A stretch of DNA of 64,000 nt from CAYQQU01 sp964419545 (lineage in GTDB: Bacteria; Bacteroidota; Bacteroidia; Chitinophagales; Saprospiraceae). The position numbers and the translations under genes are program-made. The notes beneath the pieces are model-generated. The model worked only from the letters and a program-made list of their open reading frames with translations. It was not told the origin of the DNA and ran no database searches. Every line of letters begins with the position of its first letter. Position 1 is the first letter of the stretch. Where the stretch lies: the NCBI GenBank assembly GCA_964419545.1, contig CAYQQU010000001.1, positions 62,001 to 126,000 of the forward strand, given 5' to 3'. Of this stretch, positions 33,719 to 41,425 are shown one piece after another.

Positions 33719-35770
33719 TTATTCGCCAGGCGTTCGCAATGCATAGGCCAGGCATTCACCCGGCAAGATACGATCTAACTGGTAGTGTTTGCCGTTATTG
33801 AGCAGGGTTTTACGATCTGCTTCATCTTCAGCGTGGGTCGAGTGGAGCAGCGCGCCCGGGCGTTCGTCAATAGCGGGCGTTTTGAGGTTGCGGATCACGC
33901 GGGTAGGGTGGAGGTTGGCCAGGAAAAGATAGCGCGGGTCTTCGCGCTGGGTCCAGGCGATGACATGGCGGGCGCCGGTGGGGTCGGGCAACAGCAGCCA
34001 GCGGGTGTTTTGGCGCCGGATGGCCGGCAACAATTCTTCGGCCAGTTGCCGAATGCGGCTCAGGCGAAAAAAGAGTGGTCCGTTTTTACCCCAAACGTAG
34101 GGGCCGCGCGTCGCTTTGGGGCCTTCCCCGATATTGAATACGAAAAGCTTGGTGTAATGCTCGTTGGGGGCGGGCATGGGATGAGGGTCGCGCGTTTCGA
34201 AGCCCAGCGCCAGGTAACTGGGCAGATCGGTAGCAAAAAGCCCGATGAAGAGGCGCGCTTCATTGCCGGCGAGGTAGAATTGGTCGAAGCGCGGATCGTC
34301 TTTATCGGCGGTCATGATGGTAAAACAAGGCTTCACCTGCCGGGTGGTTTGCAGATCGAGGTACCACCGGAAATGCCGGAGGAATCGGTCGCTGCCCACG
34401 ACCATCGACTGCAGGTCGCCCAGGGTCGTATCGGCTTCGGAATGTTCGAGGTGGTCTACCTCTTCGCCATAAGCCATGTAGTCAGGGCCGGCCAGAAAAG
34501 ACTCGGCGAAATAGCCGAACCAGGGGGCCTGCTTTCGAATGTGGCGTTTGATGGCGCCGTGAATGTCGTAGTATTCGCCCGGCAGAAAGGGAACGCCTTC
34601 GGGGCGCATTTGCACGTGGGACATGTCGCCCCGCATAAAATCAAAGCCGAAGGCGGCCTGTACCTCGGCGTATTTGGCGCACAGGTAGGCCCAGACTTCC
34701 CGTCGGGGCCGGTCGAAGTCGATCTGCCAATTGCGATTGTCGTCCAGGCGTTCGTAGAGCTTGTAGCGGGTAAGCGGACCGAATACGCGGGACATTTCCC
34801 GCGGTTGGGTGATGCGGTACTCCCGCCACGACCGGCCCGCTTCGTCGCGGGTTTCCGTTTCGGGGTCGGGGTCGACTTCCAGCCCGCGGTAGGGCGGCGC
34901 CATGGTGGCCGGCGCTGGTTCGTAGCCAAACTGGTAGAGGTAGCCGAGCAGCTGACCGCGCCTCCGGTTGCGGCCGGAATAATCGGCGGGTGGACCGAAC
35001 AGGATTGTGCGCCGCTGCGCTTCGGTGAACTCGGACGAGAAAAATAATTCCGGCTCGTCGGGCCAGTCTTCTCCGGAAACAGCGCTGCCGTTTTTGGCCA
35101 AAAATTCGAGGACAGCGTCCTGCACAGCCAAATGGAGGTTGGCCCGGTGGTCGACGATGACCTCGCCGCGCCGCCGGAGCCACTCGAAAAAATGAGGATT
35201 GGCCAGTACGATTTCCGAGAAGCGATCGGTATGTGGAATGACGTCCATGCCTACGCTTCGGCCGAGGGCGTGCAGTATATTGACGACGGCCTTCAGTTGT
35301 CGGGCCGGCGTATTCAATTCCGGAAATGCAGCGGCCATCTCCGGCGCGTAGAATTCCGGGTTGATCTCCCAGCCGGCCATGCCGTAGAGGCTGGCCACCA
35401 CGCCCGGTTCCCATACGGGCAGCAGGTGGATGGAATCGTGGCAGGCCGGCAGGGTGAGTGCGTAGGGCAGGAGCCGCCAGAAGCTGCCGATGGTGCGCAC
35501 GTTGACACCCACCATGTTGGAGCGCTGGAGCCAGCTGGAGTCGGAAGCGCCGGCCTGTGGCCCGGAAATATGCTGAGCCGGATCGAGGGCCTGCCGCAGG
35601 GCGGCTTCACCGAGGCGCTCGCCGAGCAGTTCCATCACCTCCTGCAGCGTAAAGCCCAGAGCGGTTTCGGGCAGGAGGTTGGGGATGTAAGACCGTTCGC
35701 CCCGCGTGTAGGCCGCGCGGTATTGGTCGCGGTGCGCATACCAGTTCTCGATGTATTCTTTATGGGTCAT
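33719..35770 (-). CDS. Divergent GH13-like (alpha-amylase fold) glycoside hydrolase
   Basis: 683 residues, no signal peptide, so probably cytoplasmic. The order of motifs follows the alpha-amylase barrel: GMDVIPH (D176 to H180, region I), GFDFMRGDMSHV with R380 and D382 (region II, nucleophile), GYFAESF with E423 (region III, acid/base) and TADKDD near 490 (possible region IV). IHLLPVWEPG (about 114-123) matches the strand before region I. The remainder (about 600-683) has a beta-rich C-terminal look (HVIAWTQREDPRYLFLANLHP). Sequence around the motifs is far from the well-known amylases, so the substrate is unknown. It lies directly downstream of tyrS (38 bp). Confidence 0.7.
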   Translation of the reverse strand: MTHKEYIENWYAHRDQYRAAYTRGERSYIPNLLPETALGFTLQEVMELLGERLGEAALRQALDPAQHISGPQAGASDSSWLQRSNMVGVNVRTIGSFWRLLPYALTLPACHDSIHLLPVWEPGVVASLYGMAGWEINPEFYAPEMAAAFPELNTPARQLKAVVNILHALGRSVGMDVIPHTDRFSEIVLANPHFFEWLRRRGEVIVDHRANLHLAVQDAVLEFLAKNGSAVSGEDWPDEPELFFSSEFTEAQRRTILFGPPADYSGRNRRRGQLLGYLYQFGYEPAPATMAPPYRGLEVDPDPETETRDEAGRSWREYRITQPREMSRVFGPLTRYKLYERLDDNRNWQIDFDRPRREVWAYLCAKYAEVQAAFGFDFMRGDMSHVQMRPEGVPFLPGEYYDIHGAIKRHIRKQAPWFGYFAESFLAGPDYMAYGEEVDHLEHSEADTTLGDLQSMVVGSDRFLRHFRWYLDLQTTRQVKPCFTIMTADKDDPRFDQFYLAGNEARLFIGLFATDLPSYLALGFETRDPHPMPAPNEHYTKLFVFNIGEGPKATRGPYVWGKNGPLFFRLSRIRQLAEELLPAIRRQNTRWLLLPDPTGARHVIAWTQREDPRYLFLANLHPTRVIRNLKTPAIDERPGALLHSTHAEDEADRKTLLNNGKHYQLDRILPGECLAYALRTPGE

Positions 35771-35808
35771 AGGCCTGGTTTTGCATTCGGTCGCATCCGG
35801 CGGCCGGG

Positions 35809-37086
35809 TCAGGGCGTCACTTCCACCATAAATTTGTTCTTTTTGCCGTTTTCCACCATGAGGTACCGGCCGTGCAGCAGGGTTTCGGGGCTGATGGTCT
35901 GTTCGTGTGAAGTAACCTTGTCTTTATTGATGCTGATGGCGTTGTTTTTTATCGCGCGCCGGGCGTCCCCTTTGGAGCCGACGATCTGTGTGGCCTCCAC
36001 GAGGAAGTCCACGACATTGGGGTGGCCGGCCAGGGTGTTGCGGTCGACCTTAAAACTGGGTATTTCTTCCGCCACGGTCTGCAGGTCGCCGGCGGCGAGG
36101 GCCAGCAACTGGTCTTTACCGGCTTTGCGGTTAAACAGCAGTTCGGTGACTTTCAGCACGGAGTCGAAAGCAGCGTCCGAATGGATGCGGCGCGTGAGTT
36201 CCTCGGCCAGTAAAGCTTTCAGCGCCTGTGGATTGTCGGCGTGTTCGGCTTCCATGGCCTCTACTTCCTCGCGCGATTTCAGGGTGAAGTAACGGATGTA
36301 CTTCGGCAGGTCGGCGTCGGCGGCGTTGATCCAGAATTGGTAAAACTTGTAAGGCGAGGTCATATCGGGATCGAGCCAGATGTTGCCCTCGGTCGATTTG
36401 CCGAATTTGGAGCCGTCGGCCTTGGTCAGCAGAGGAGCCGTCACAGCATAGGCTTTACCTCCCAGGTTGCGCCGGATGAACTCGGTACCCGAAGTGATGT
36501 TGCCCCACTGGTCGGAGCCGCCCATCTGCAGGATACAATCGTGCTGTTGGAACAGCACCTGGAAATCGTAGGCCTGGAGCAGCTGGTAGCTGAACTCGGT
36601 GAAGGAGATCCCCGTTTCTAGCCTTTTGGCGACCGATTCTTTGGACATCATGTAGTTGACCGTCAGCGTTTTCCCGACGTCGCGCAGGAAGTCCAGCACG
36701 TTCATGTCGCGGTAGAAATCCAGGTTGTTGACGATGATGGCCGGGTTGTCGCCCGATTCGCAATTCAGCAGGTGGTGGAACTGACGGCGGAAGCGCTCGA
36801 CATTGGCGTCGAGTTCTTCGTAAGTCTTCAGCTCGCGTTCCTTGTCCTTGCCCGAGGGGTCGCCGATACGGCCGGTGGCGCCGCCGAGCAGCACGATGGG
36901 TTGGTGGCCGCTTTGCTGGAACAATTTGAGGAGCATGATCGGCACGTAATTGCCGATGGTCAGGGAGGCGGCCGTCGGGTCGAAGCCGATATAACCCCTG
37001 ATTCGCCGGGCGCTGAGCGCTGCTTCCAGGCCCGGCGTTTTATCTTGCAGGATGCCCCGCCAACTGAGTTCTTCCAAAAAATCCAT
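35809..37086 (-). CDS. tyrS: Tyrosyl-tRNA synthetase
   Basis: 425 residues from the ATG at 37086; the frame stays open upstream into the MITE-like element, which is not coding. Class I core: GFDPTAASLTIGNYVP (HIGH region, with Thr in the first His position), LLGGATGRIGDPSGK (tyrosine and ATP pocket), YQLLQAYDF, MGGSDQWGNI and KFGKS as the KMSKS loop. The C-terminus is an S4-like RNA-binding domain (DARRAIKNNAISIN...). It charges tRNA-Tyr in the cytoplasm. A TATTTTTG box lies 30 bp upstream. Confidence 0.96.
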   Translation of the reverse strand: MDFLEELSWRGILQDKTPGLEAALSARRIRGYIGFDPTAASLTIGNYVPIMLLKLFQQSGHQPIVLLGGATGRIGDPSGKDKERELKTYEELDANVERFRRQFHHLLNCESGDNPAIIVNNLDFYRDMNVLDFLRDVGKTLTVNYMMSKESVAKRLETGISFTEFSYQLLQAYDFQVLFQQHDCILQMGGSDQWGNITSGTEFIRRNLGGKAYAVTAPLLTKADGSKFGKSTEGNIWLDPDMTSPYKFYQFWINAADADLPKYIRYFTLKSREEVEAMEAEHADNPQALKALLAEELTRRIHSDAAFDSVLKVTELLFNRKAGKDQLLALAAGDLQTVAEEIPSFKVDRNTLAGHPNVVDFLVEATQIVGSKGDARRAIKNNAISINKDKVTSHEQTISPETLLHGRYLMVENGKKNKFMVEVTP

Positions 37087-37115
37087 GACTGAAATTGAGC
37101 GTTTCTGATGTGCGG

Positions 37116-37123
37116 CAAAAATA
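37116..37123 (-). promoter_or_regulatory. Bacteroidota -7 element TATTTTTG before tyrS
   Basis: CAAAAATA on the + strand reads TATTTTTG on the minus strand, an exact TAnnTTTG match 30 bp before the tyrS ATG. No good -33 TTG is seen at 20 bp. Confidence 0.45.
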
Positions 37124-37163
37124 GAATTTTTGGCCAATACTTTTGTTCGTCGGTTTACGAACC

Positions 37164-37315
37164 CAGGGCAATCGCATTTAATTTTGGATCTCGAAAAAGT
37201 AGGAAAAATCCTCGTTTTTACCTCGATCCTAAAGGAAGAACGAGGATTTTTCCTTCCGTTCCATGTAAATTTTATGGCAATTGAGAGGTAACATCTTTTA
37301 AATGCGATTGCCCTG
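37164..37315. mobile_element. MITE-like element with 18-bp inverted ends and probable target duplication
   Basis: About 152 bp with perfect terminal inverted repeats CAGGGCAATCGCATTTAA (37164-37181 and 37298-37315). Flanks GTTTACGAACC (37153-37163) and GTTAACGAACC (37315-37325) match in 10 of 11 positions, as expected for a target-site duplication of the length made by IS4-group transposases. Inside, AGGAAAAATCCTCGTT (37201-37216) and AACGAGGATTTTTCCT (37239-37254) form a second perfect 16-bp inverted repeat. There is no ORF, so it would need a transposase from elsewhere. Confidence 0.75.
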
Positions 37316-37355
37316 TTAACGAACCGCCAAAGCACCGTAAAAAGTTCAAAAAAAG

Positions 37356-37363
37356 TATCTTTG
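37356..37363 (+). promoter_or_regulatory. Bacteroidota -7 element TATCTTTG before the permease gene
   Basis: An exact TAnnTTTG box 11 bp upstream of the ATG at 37375, just outside the MITE-like element. The short leader suggests the gene is read with little or no Shine-Dalgarno sequence, common in this phylum. Confidence 0.5.
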
Positions 37364-37374
37364 CGGGCATCGAT

Positions 37375-38670
37375 ATGAACTTCGAATCCTTCATCGCCCG
37401 ACGGGTCGCCCAGGCCGGCCACCTATCTTTTTCCCGGCTCATCATTCGCATCGCGCAGGTGGCGGTAGCATTAAGCGTGGCGGTGATGATCGTGGCCGTT
37501 TCCCTGATCGCCGGCTTCAAACAGGAGATCAGCACCAAGATTTTCGGTTTCTGGGGCCACATCCACATTTCTGATACCGATATCAGCCGCTCTTTTCTCG
37601 AACTGTATCCGGTAGACAAAAATCAGCCCTTCTATCCCCATCTCGACACGCTGGAGCAGGTGCGCTACCTCGAGCCGCGGAACCTGCCGGGCGTAGAATG
37701 GAACCAACCGAAACAGACGCGCGGCGGGGTGCGCCACATTCAAACCTTCGCCATCAAGCCCGGCATTATCAAAGCAAAAGAAGAGATCGAAGGCATCATC
37801 CTGAAAGGAGTAGGGACGGATTTCGACTGGGCGTTCATGGAGCGCTACATCAGGGAAGGTAAGCCTATCGCTTATCCCGATTCGTCGCTATCCCGCGACA
37901 TTCTCATTTCTCAGCAGACCGCCGACCGCCTGCGGGTGGGCGTGGGCGATTCGTTCCAGGTCCATTTCGTACAGCAGGGGGAGCAGCTGAAACGCCGCTT
38001 TACGGTTTGCGGCATCTACCGTACGGGGCTGGAAGAATATGACAAGATCTTCGCGCTGGTGGATATCGGTCAGGTTCAGCGCCTGCTGGGATGGTCGGAA
38101 AACCAGGTCAGCGGCTTCGAAGTGTTTATCGACGATATTGCCGACCTGGAGGTGATTACCGAGTACATCTATTTCGACCGCCTGCCCAGCGATCTCTATG
38201 CGGAGACCATCCGCGAAAAGCTGCCCGAGATTTTCGAATGGCTGGACCTGCAAAACATCAACGAAACGGTGATCCTGACGCTGATGCTTATCGTTGCCGT
38301 CATTAATATGATCACGGCGCTGCTCATCCTGATCCTGGAGCGCACCAATATGATCGGCGTCCTGAAAGCCCTGGGCAGCAGCAACTGGACCATCCGCAAA
38401 ATCTTCCTCTATCACGCCGCCTACATCATCGCCGTCGGCTTGTTCTGGGGCAACGTGGTCGGCATCGGTCTGTGCGCGCTGCAGGATCAGTTTGAGCTGA
38501 TCCGGTTGGACGAAGCCAATTACTACCTATCCACGGCGCCCGTGGCGCTCAATTTCTGGGTGATCCTGCTGCTCAATCTGGGCACCTTGCTGGTTACCCT
38601 GGTGTTTCTGATCATTCCTTCCTATCTGGTAACGCGGATCAGCCCGGTGAAGGCGATCCGGTTTAAGTAA
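37375..38670 (+). CDS. LolC/LolE-type ABC transporter permease
   Basis: 431 residues. One membrane segment at the N-terminus (about 25-48, IAQVAVALSVAVMIVAVSLIAGF), a large periplasmic domain of about 230 residues, and three C-terminal membrane segments (about 300-322, 345-370, 392-415). This is the MacB/LolE (FtsX-like) topology. FGFWGHIHISD and ITALLILILERTNMIGVLKALGSSNWTIRKIFLYHA are typical of LolC/E, which release lipoproteins from the inner membrane with LolD ATPase and LolA. Neither partner is in this window. Confidence 0.88.
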   Translation: MNFESFIARRVAQAGHLSFSRLIIRIAQVAVALSVAVMIVAVSLIAGFKQEISTKIFGFWGHIHISDTDISRSFLELYPVDKNQPFYPHLDTLEQVRYLEPRNLPGVEWNQPKQTRGGVRHIQTFAIKPGIIKAKEEIEGIILKGVGTDFDWAFMERYIREGKPIAYPDSSLSRDILISQQTADRLRVGVGDSFQVHFVQQGEQLKRRFTVCGIYRTGLEEYDKIFALVDIGQVQRLLGWSENQVSGFEVFIDDIADLEVITEYIYFDRLPSDLYAETIREKLPEIFEWLDLQNINETVILTLMLIVAVINMITALLILILERTNMIGVLKALGSSNWTIRKIFLYHAAYIIAVGLFWGNVVGIGLCALQDQFELIRLDEANYYLSTAPVALNFWVILLLNLGTLLVTLVFLIIPSYLVTRISPVKAIRFK

Positions 38671-38846
38671 AGAGTCAGAGCTTGTTACCGCCTCCGTTTC
38701 AAAAAATACAAGAGGCGGCAAATATTTCGTGAAGTCGGTAAAAGATGTTATCTTTCAAACCTGCCTGAGAGGCTGTACGCCCCGAATCTCACCTGCTTTC
38801 GATAGTCCCAATTACTGCGATTTAAGACTTGCGAATACCATTGATC

Positions 38847-39614
38847 ATGAACGCGAATGCGGTGCCCCGTTGGCGTTGGGCAACTCGTTTAGGTTGGTTT
38901 AAGCTCTGGATGGCCGGACTGCGTCTATTCGACCTGGTGCGTTGGCTGCCGCGTCGGTTATTGCGTTTCTTCGCCCACCTGGAGAACGGGCTGCGGGCGC
39001 TGGGCCACCGCACTTTTCAAAGGGGGCTCCGGTTTAAAGTATATCGATCGGCGGGGCGGTGGTGGGTGGAATGCCTGTTTTATATTCTCGATTGCCTTGG
39101 TGCGGGGGAGGTTTACGAGACGGTCGCCGATTGTCTGAAGTTCAACACTCGTCCGCTGCACGCCTGGGAGAAGGAAGTGGCGCGCGGCGTATTCGGCGAG
39201 AGCCTGCGTCTGGAACGCGTTTGTATCGATGAGCGCGCCTTCCTGGGGCCGCGGCAACGGCGCTTTTGCTACGTCAGCGGATTCACGATCAACAGCTGGG
39301 GTCCGATGTCCAACCACCTGCTGATCCACGAGCTGGTGCACGCCTGGCAGTATCAGCATCTGGGGCTGGTGTACATCCCGCGCGCGCTCGGAGCGCAGTA
39401 CGACGGCAGAGGGTATGATTACGGCGGCGTTCCGCGACTGCGGGAATACCGGCGGCGCGGAAAGACGCTGCTGGATTTCAATTACGAGCAGCAGGCCGAT
39501 ATCGTGTCCGATTTTTTTCGCATCCAAAACGGATACGCTCCCCGCTGGGGAGCCGCCACGTTCGCGGACCTCCCCGCTTACCAGCCTTATATCGAAGACC
39601 TGCGCAACTACTGA
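38847..39614 (+). CDS. HEXXH-containing protein, possible zinc metallopeptidase
   Basis: 255 residues from the ATG at 38847; a TTG at 38829 would add six residues. IHELVHAWQ (H161, E162, H165) is an HEXXH zinc site and E214 in NYEQQADIV is a plausible third ligand. A similar H-E-L-x-H then E-x-x-A-D spacing is seen in DUF4157-like and SprT-like proteins. The N-terminus is rich in Arg and Trp without a clear signal peptide. The product may be a cytoplasmic or peripherally bound peptidase, but activity is not shown by the sequence. Confidence 0.75.
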   Translation: MNANAVPRWRWATRLGWFKLWMAGLRLFDLVRWLPRRLLRFFAHLENGLRALGHRTFQRGLRFKVYRSAGRWWVECLFYILDCLGAGEVYETVADCLKFNTRPLHAWEKEVARGVFGESLRLERVCIDERAFLGPRQRRFCYVSGFTINSWGPMSNHLLIHELVHAWQYQHLGLVYIPRALGAQYDGRGYDYGGVPRLREYRRRGKTLLDFNYEQQADIVSDFFRIQNGYAPRWGAATFADLPAYQPYIEDLRNY

Positions 39615-39633
39615 AGCCGTCCTTTTCGCCCAG

Positions 39634-39664
39634 TTGTCCGGCAAAGACATAAGTCGTATGTTTG
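39634..39664 (+). promoter_or_regulatory. Complete Bacteroidota promoter before corA, TTG-N20-TATGTTTG
   Basis: -33 TTG (39634-39636), exactly 20 bases, then TATGTTTG (39657-39664). The corA ATG follows 51 bp downstream. Confidence 0.7.
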
Positions 39665-39714
39665 TGGCGTTCCCGGCGAACGGCGCCGTAATCGTTATCT
39701 TATAACCAGGCTTT

Positions 39715-40662
39715 ATGATCCGCTATTACACCCGAAAAGAAGGCCGGTTGCGCGAGCTGGAAAAGCCGGAAGTGGGATGCTGGGTGAATATCGTGCCGCC
39801 GTTCAGCCACGAAGAGTTGGAGGAGATAGCGCTGCAGTTTGACATCCCGCTCGACTTCCTGACCGACTCGCTCGACATCGACGAGCGGTCGCGCTACGAA
39901 CGCGAGGAAGACGTTCGCCTCATTGTGGTCAATACGCCCGTACTCAATCAGACGGAGGAAGAGAACGACGCCATATACGTCACCGTGCCCATCGGCATCA
40001 TCCTCACCATTGAGCATATGGTGACGATCACCTCTTACGAGAACCCGGTGCTGCAGCTTTTTCTGGACGACAAAGTCAAAAACTTCGACCCTTCCGACGA
40101 GGCCCTGTTTATTCTGCAAATTTTTGAGCAAAACGTTTACCGCTTTCTCACCTGCCTGAAGAAGCTCAACCTCAAACGCAACCTCATCGAACAGGAGCTT
40201 TACGATTCTAGCCGCAACCGCGAGCTCAAACAGCTGCTGAGTATCGAAAAGAGCCTGGTGTATTTTGTAAACTCACTGAGCGCCAATGAGCTGTTGCTGA
40301 TGAAGATGAAGCGGACAGATTTTCTGCACATCCGGGCGGACGAAGACAAGTCGGACCTGTTCGAAGATATCATTATCGACAACAGCCAGGCGCTGGAGAT
40401 GTCGAACGTCTACACCAACATCCTCAACGGCACGATGGACGCCTACGGGTCGATCATTTCCAACAACCTGAACATCACCATCCGCCGGCTCACGCTCATC
40501 ACCATCATCCTGATGGTGCCCACCCTCATCGCCAGCTTCTATGGCATGAACGTTCCGCTGCCGTTCGACGAGCATTCCTTTTCTGTGTATTTCATCATCG
40601 TTATTTCCATCATTCTCAGCCTGCTGCTCGCCTGGTATTTCCAGAGCAAACGCTTGTTCTGA
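39715..40662 (+). CDS. corA: CorA-type magnesium/divalent-cation channel
   Basis: 315 residues. A large helical cytoplasmic domain is followed by two C-terminal membrane helices (about 258-278 and 290-310). The YGMN motif at the end of the first one is the CorA selectivity signature. It should form a pentameric inner-membrane channel for Mg2+ (or Co2+/Ni2+). It is slightly shorter than E. coli CorA and the acidic N-terminal domain (FLTDSLDIDERSRYE) is conserved in look. Its own promoter lies upstream; the origin-like DnaA-box cluster lies immediately downstream. Confidence 0.93.
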   Translation: MIRYYTRKEGRLRELEKPEVGCWVNIVPPFSHEELEEIALQFDIPLDFLTDSLDIDERSRYEREEDVRLIVVNTPVLNQTEEENDAIYVTVPIGIILTIEHMVTITSYENPVLQLFLDDKVKNFDPSDEALFILQIFEQNVYRFLTCLKKLNLKRNLIEQELYDSSRNRELKQLLSIEKSLVYFVNSLSANELLLMKMKRTDFLHIRADEDKSDLFEDIIIDNSQALEMSNVYTNILNGTMDAYGSIISNNLNITIRRLTLITIILMVPTLIASFYGMNVPLPFDEHSFSVYFIIVISIILSLLLAWYFQSKRLF

Positions 40663-40668
40663 AGAGGG

Positions 40669-40809
40669 TTATCCACTTGCTATCCACACCAATCTGAAGT
40701 TTTCCACATTGTGGAAAACTTGTTTGCTGTGTTAAGTCACTGAAAATGAGCAATCCATATTATTTTTTAACAAGTTGTGGATAAATAGCCTGGCGCAGCC
40801 TGTGGAGAA
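40669..40809. other. oriC: Candidate chromosomal replication origin (DnaA-box cluster)
   Basis: Six DnaA-box-like 9-mers in 141 bp: TTATCCACT (40669), CTATCCACA (40680), TTTTCCACA (40700), TGTGGAAAA (40710, reverse), TGTGGATAA (40776, reverse and perfect TTATCCACA) and TGTGGAGAA (40801, reverse). The first three face one way and the last three the other. A T/A-rich stretch (TCCATATTATTTTTTAA, 40755-40771) lies between them, suitable for unwinding. The gap of 288 bp between convergent genes has no ORF. parAB is about 11 kb away, as is usual near origins. dnaA itself is not in the window. Confidence 0.75.
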
Positions 40810-40935
40810 TGCTTAGTTTTGATATAACAAGCGATAAGGCTTTTTTCGTTATTGCTATCCATAAACTTGCTGATGCTAAGTGGCGGTGATCCGATTGTGG
40901 GCGCCGCCATTTTTTTTGGGGGGGATCGATAGCAG

Positions 40936-40953
40936 CAGGAATGATCCGGGCTA
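40936..40953 (-). repeat. REP-like repeat end, copy 3
   Basis: Minus strand TAGCCCGGATCATTCCTG. Its TAG is the stop codon of the 40951-41184 gene. Only one end is present; no inverted partner was found nearby. Confidence 0.6.
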
Positions 40954-41184
40954 ATACTCGCCCGTTCCCTTTTCGCCGGAGAAGTCGGTTTGGGCGAGGT
41001 AAATGATGATCACGCCCGCCAGGATCATGACCAGCCGGATGATGAAGCCGATGAGCGGGCCTGGCCGGTCGATCCACACCAGGAAAGAGAGTTTAAGACC
41101 GATCATACTCAGCACGATGGCCAGGAAGCCGGCGCCGGCAAGCAGGAAGCCGAGCAGGGTAAATAGTCCTTTGTATTTTGTCAT
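40951..41184 (-). CDS. Small two-helix membrane protein
   Basis: 77 residues from the ATG at 41184. Two hydrophobic segments: about 6-30 (GLFTLLGFLLAGAGFLAIVLSMIG) and 43-65 (LIGFIIRLVMILAGVIIIYLA), with the soluble end DFSGEKGTGEY. The much longer upstream open frame (to 41472) has no signal for coding. No family is recognised. The TAG stop lies in a REP-like repeat. Confidence 0.65.
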   Translation of the reverse strand: MTKYKGLFTLLGFLLAGAGFLAIVLSMIGLKLSFLVWIDRPGPLIGFIIRLVMILAGVIIIYLAQTDFSGEKGTGEY

Positions 41185-41366
41185 ATCGTTTTTGTCTGAA
41201 AACAATTGAACCGGCAGTCGGTTTATCGGCGCGAAAGTAAGGAATGGAGCGGTTCTTTTACGTTCTTTTTGCATTTTCCCCACGGGGTCCGAACCCAGAC
41301 AAATCCGCAAATAGTTACTTTTTTCCTTTATTTTTACTTTCGGCCCGGATGCGTTTTTCCGGTCCC

Positions 41367-41396
41367 GGTTTCCGGTCCGGGCAAGGACCGGGAACC
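41367..41396 (+). promoter_or_regulatory. Hairpin in the leader of the HMG-CoA-lyase-family gene
   Basis: GGTTTCCGGTCC (41367-41378) and GGACCGGGAACC (41385-41396) pair in 11 of 12 positions around GGGCAA, ending 29 bp before the ATG. It may be a leader structure that controls translation; there is no T run, so it is not a simple terminator. Confidence 0.4.
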
Positions 41397-41425
41397 GACG
41401 TTTATGCTTCGAACCAAGTACACCT

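Noticed and set aside
36940..36990. Thr in place of the first His in the tyrS HIGH motif as a sign of inactivity
   Set aside because: All other catalytic motifs are intact and I believe this variant is seen in other Bacteroidota TyrRS; not treated as damage.
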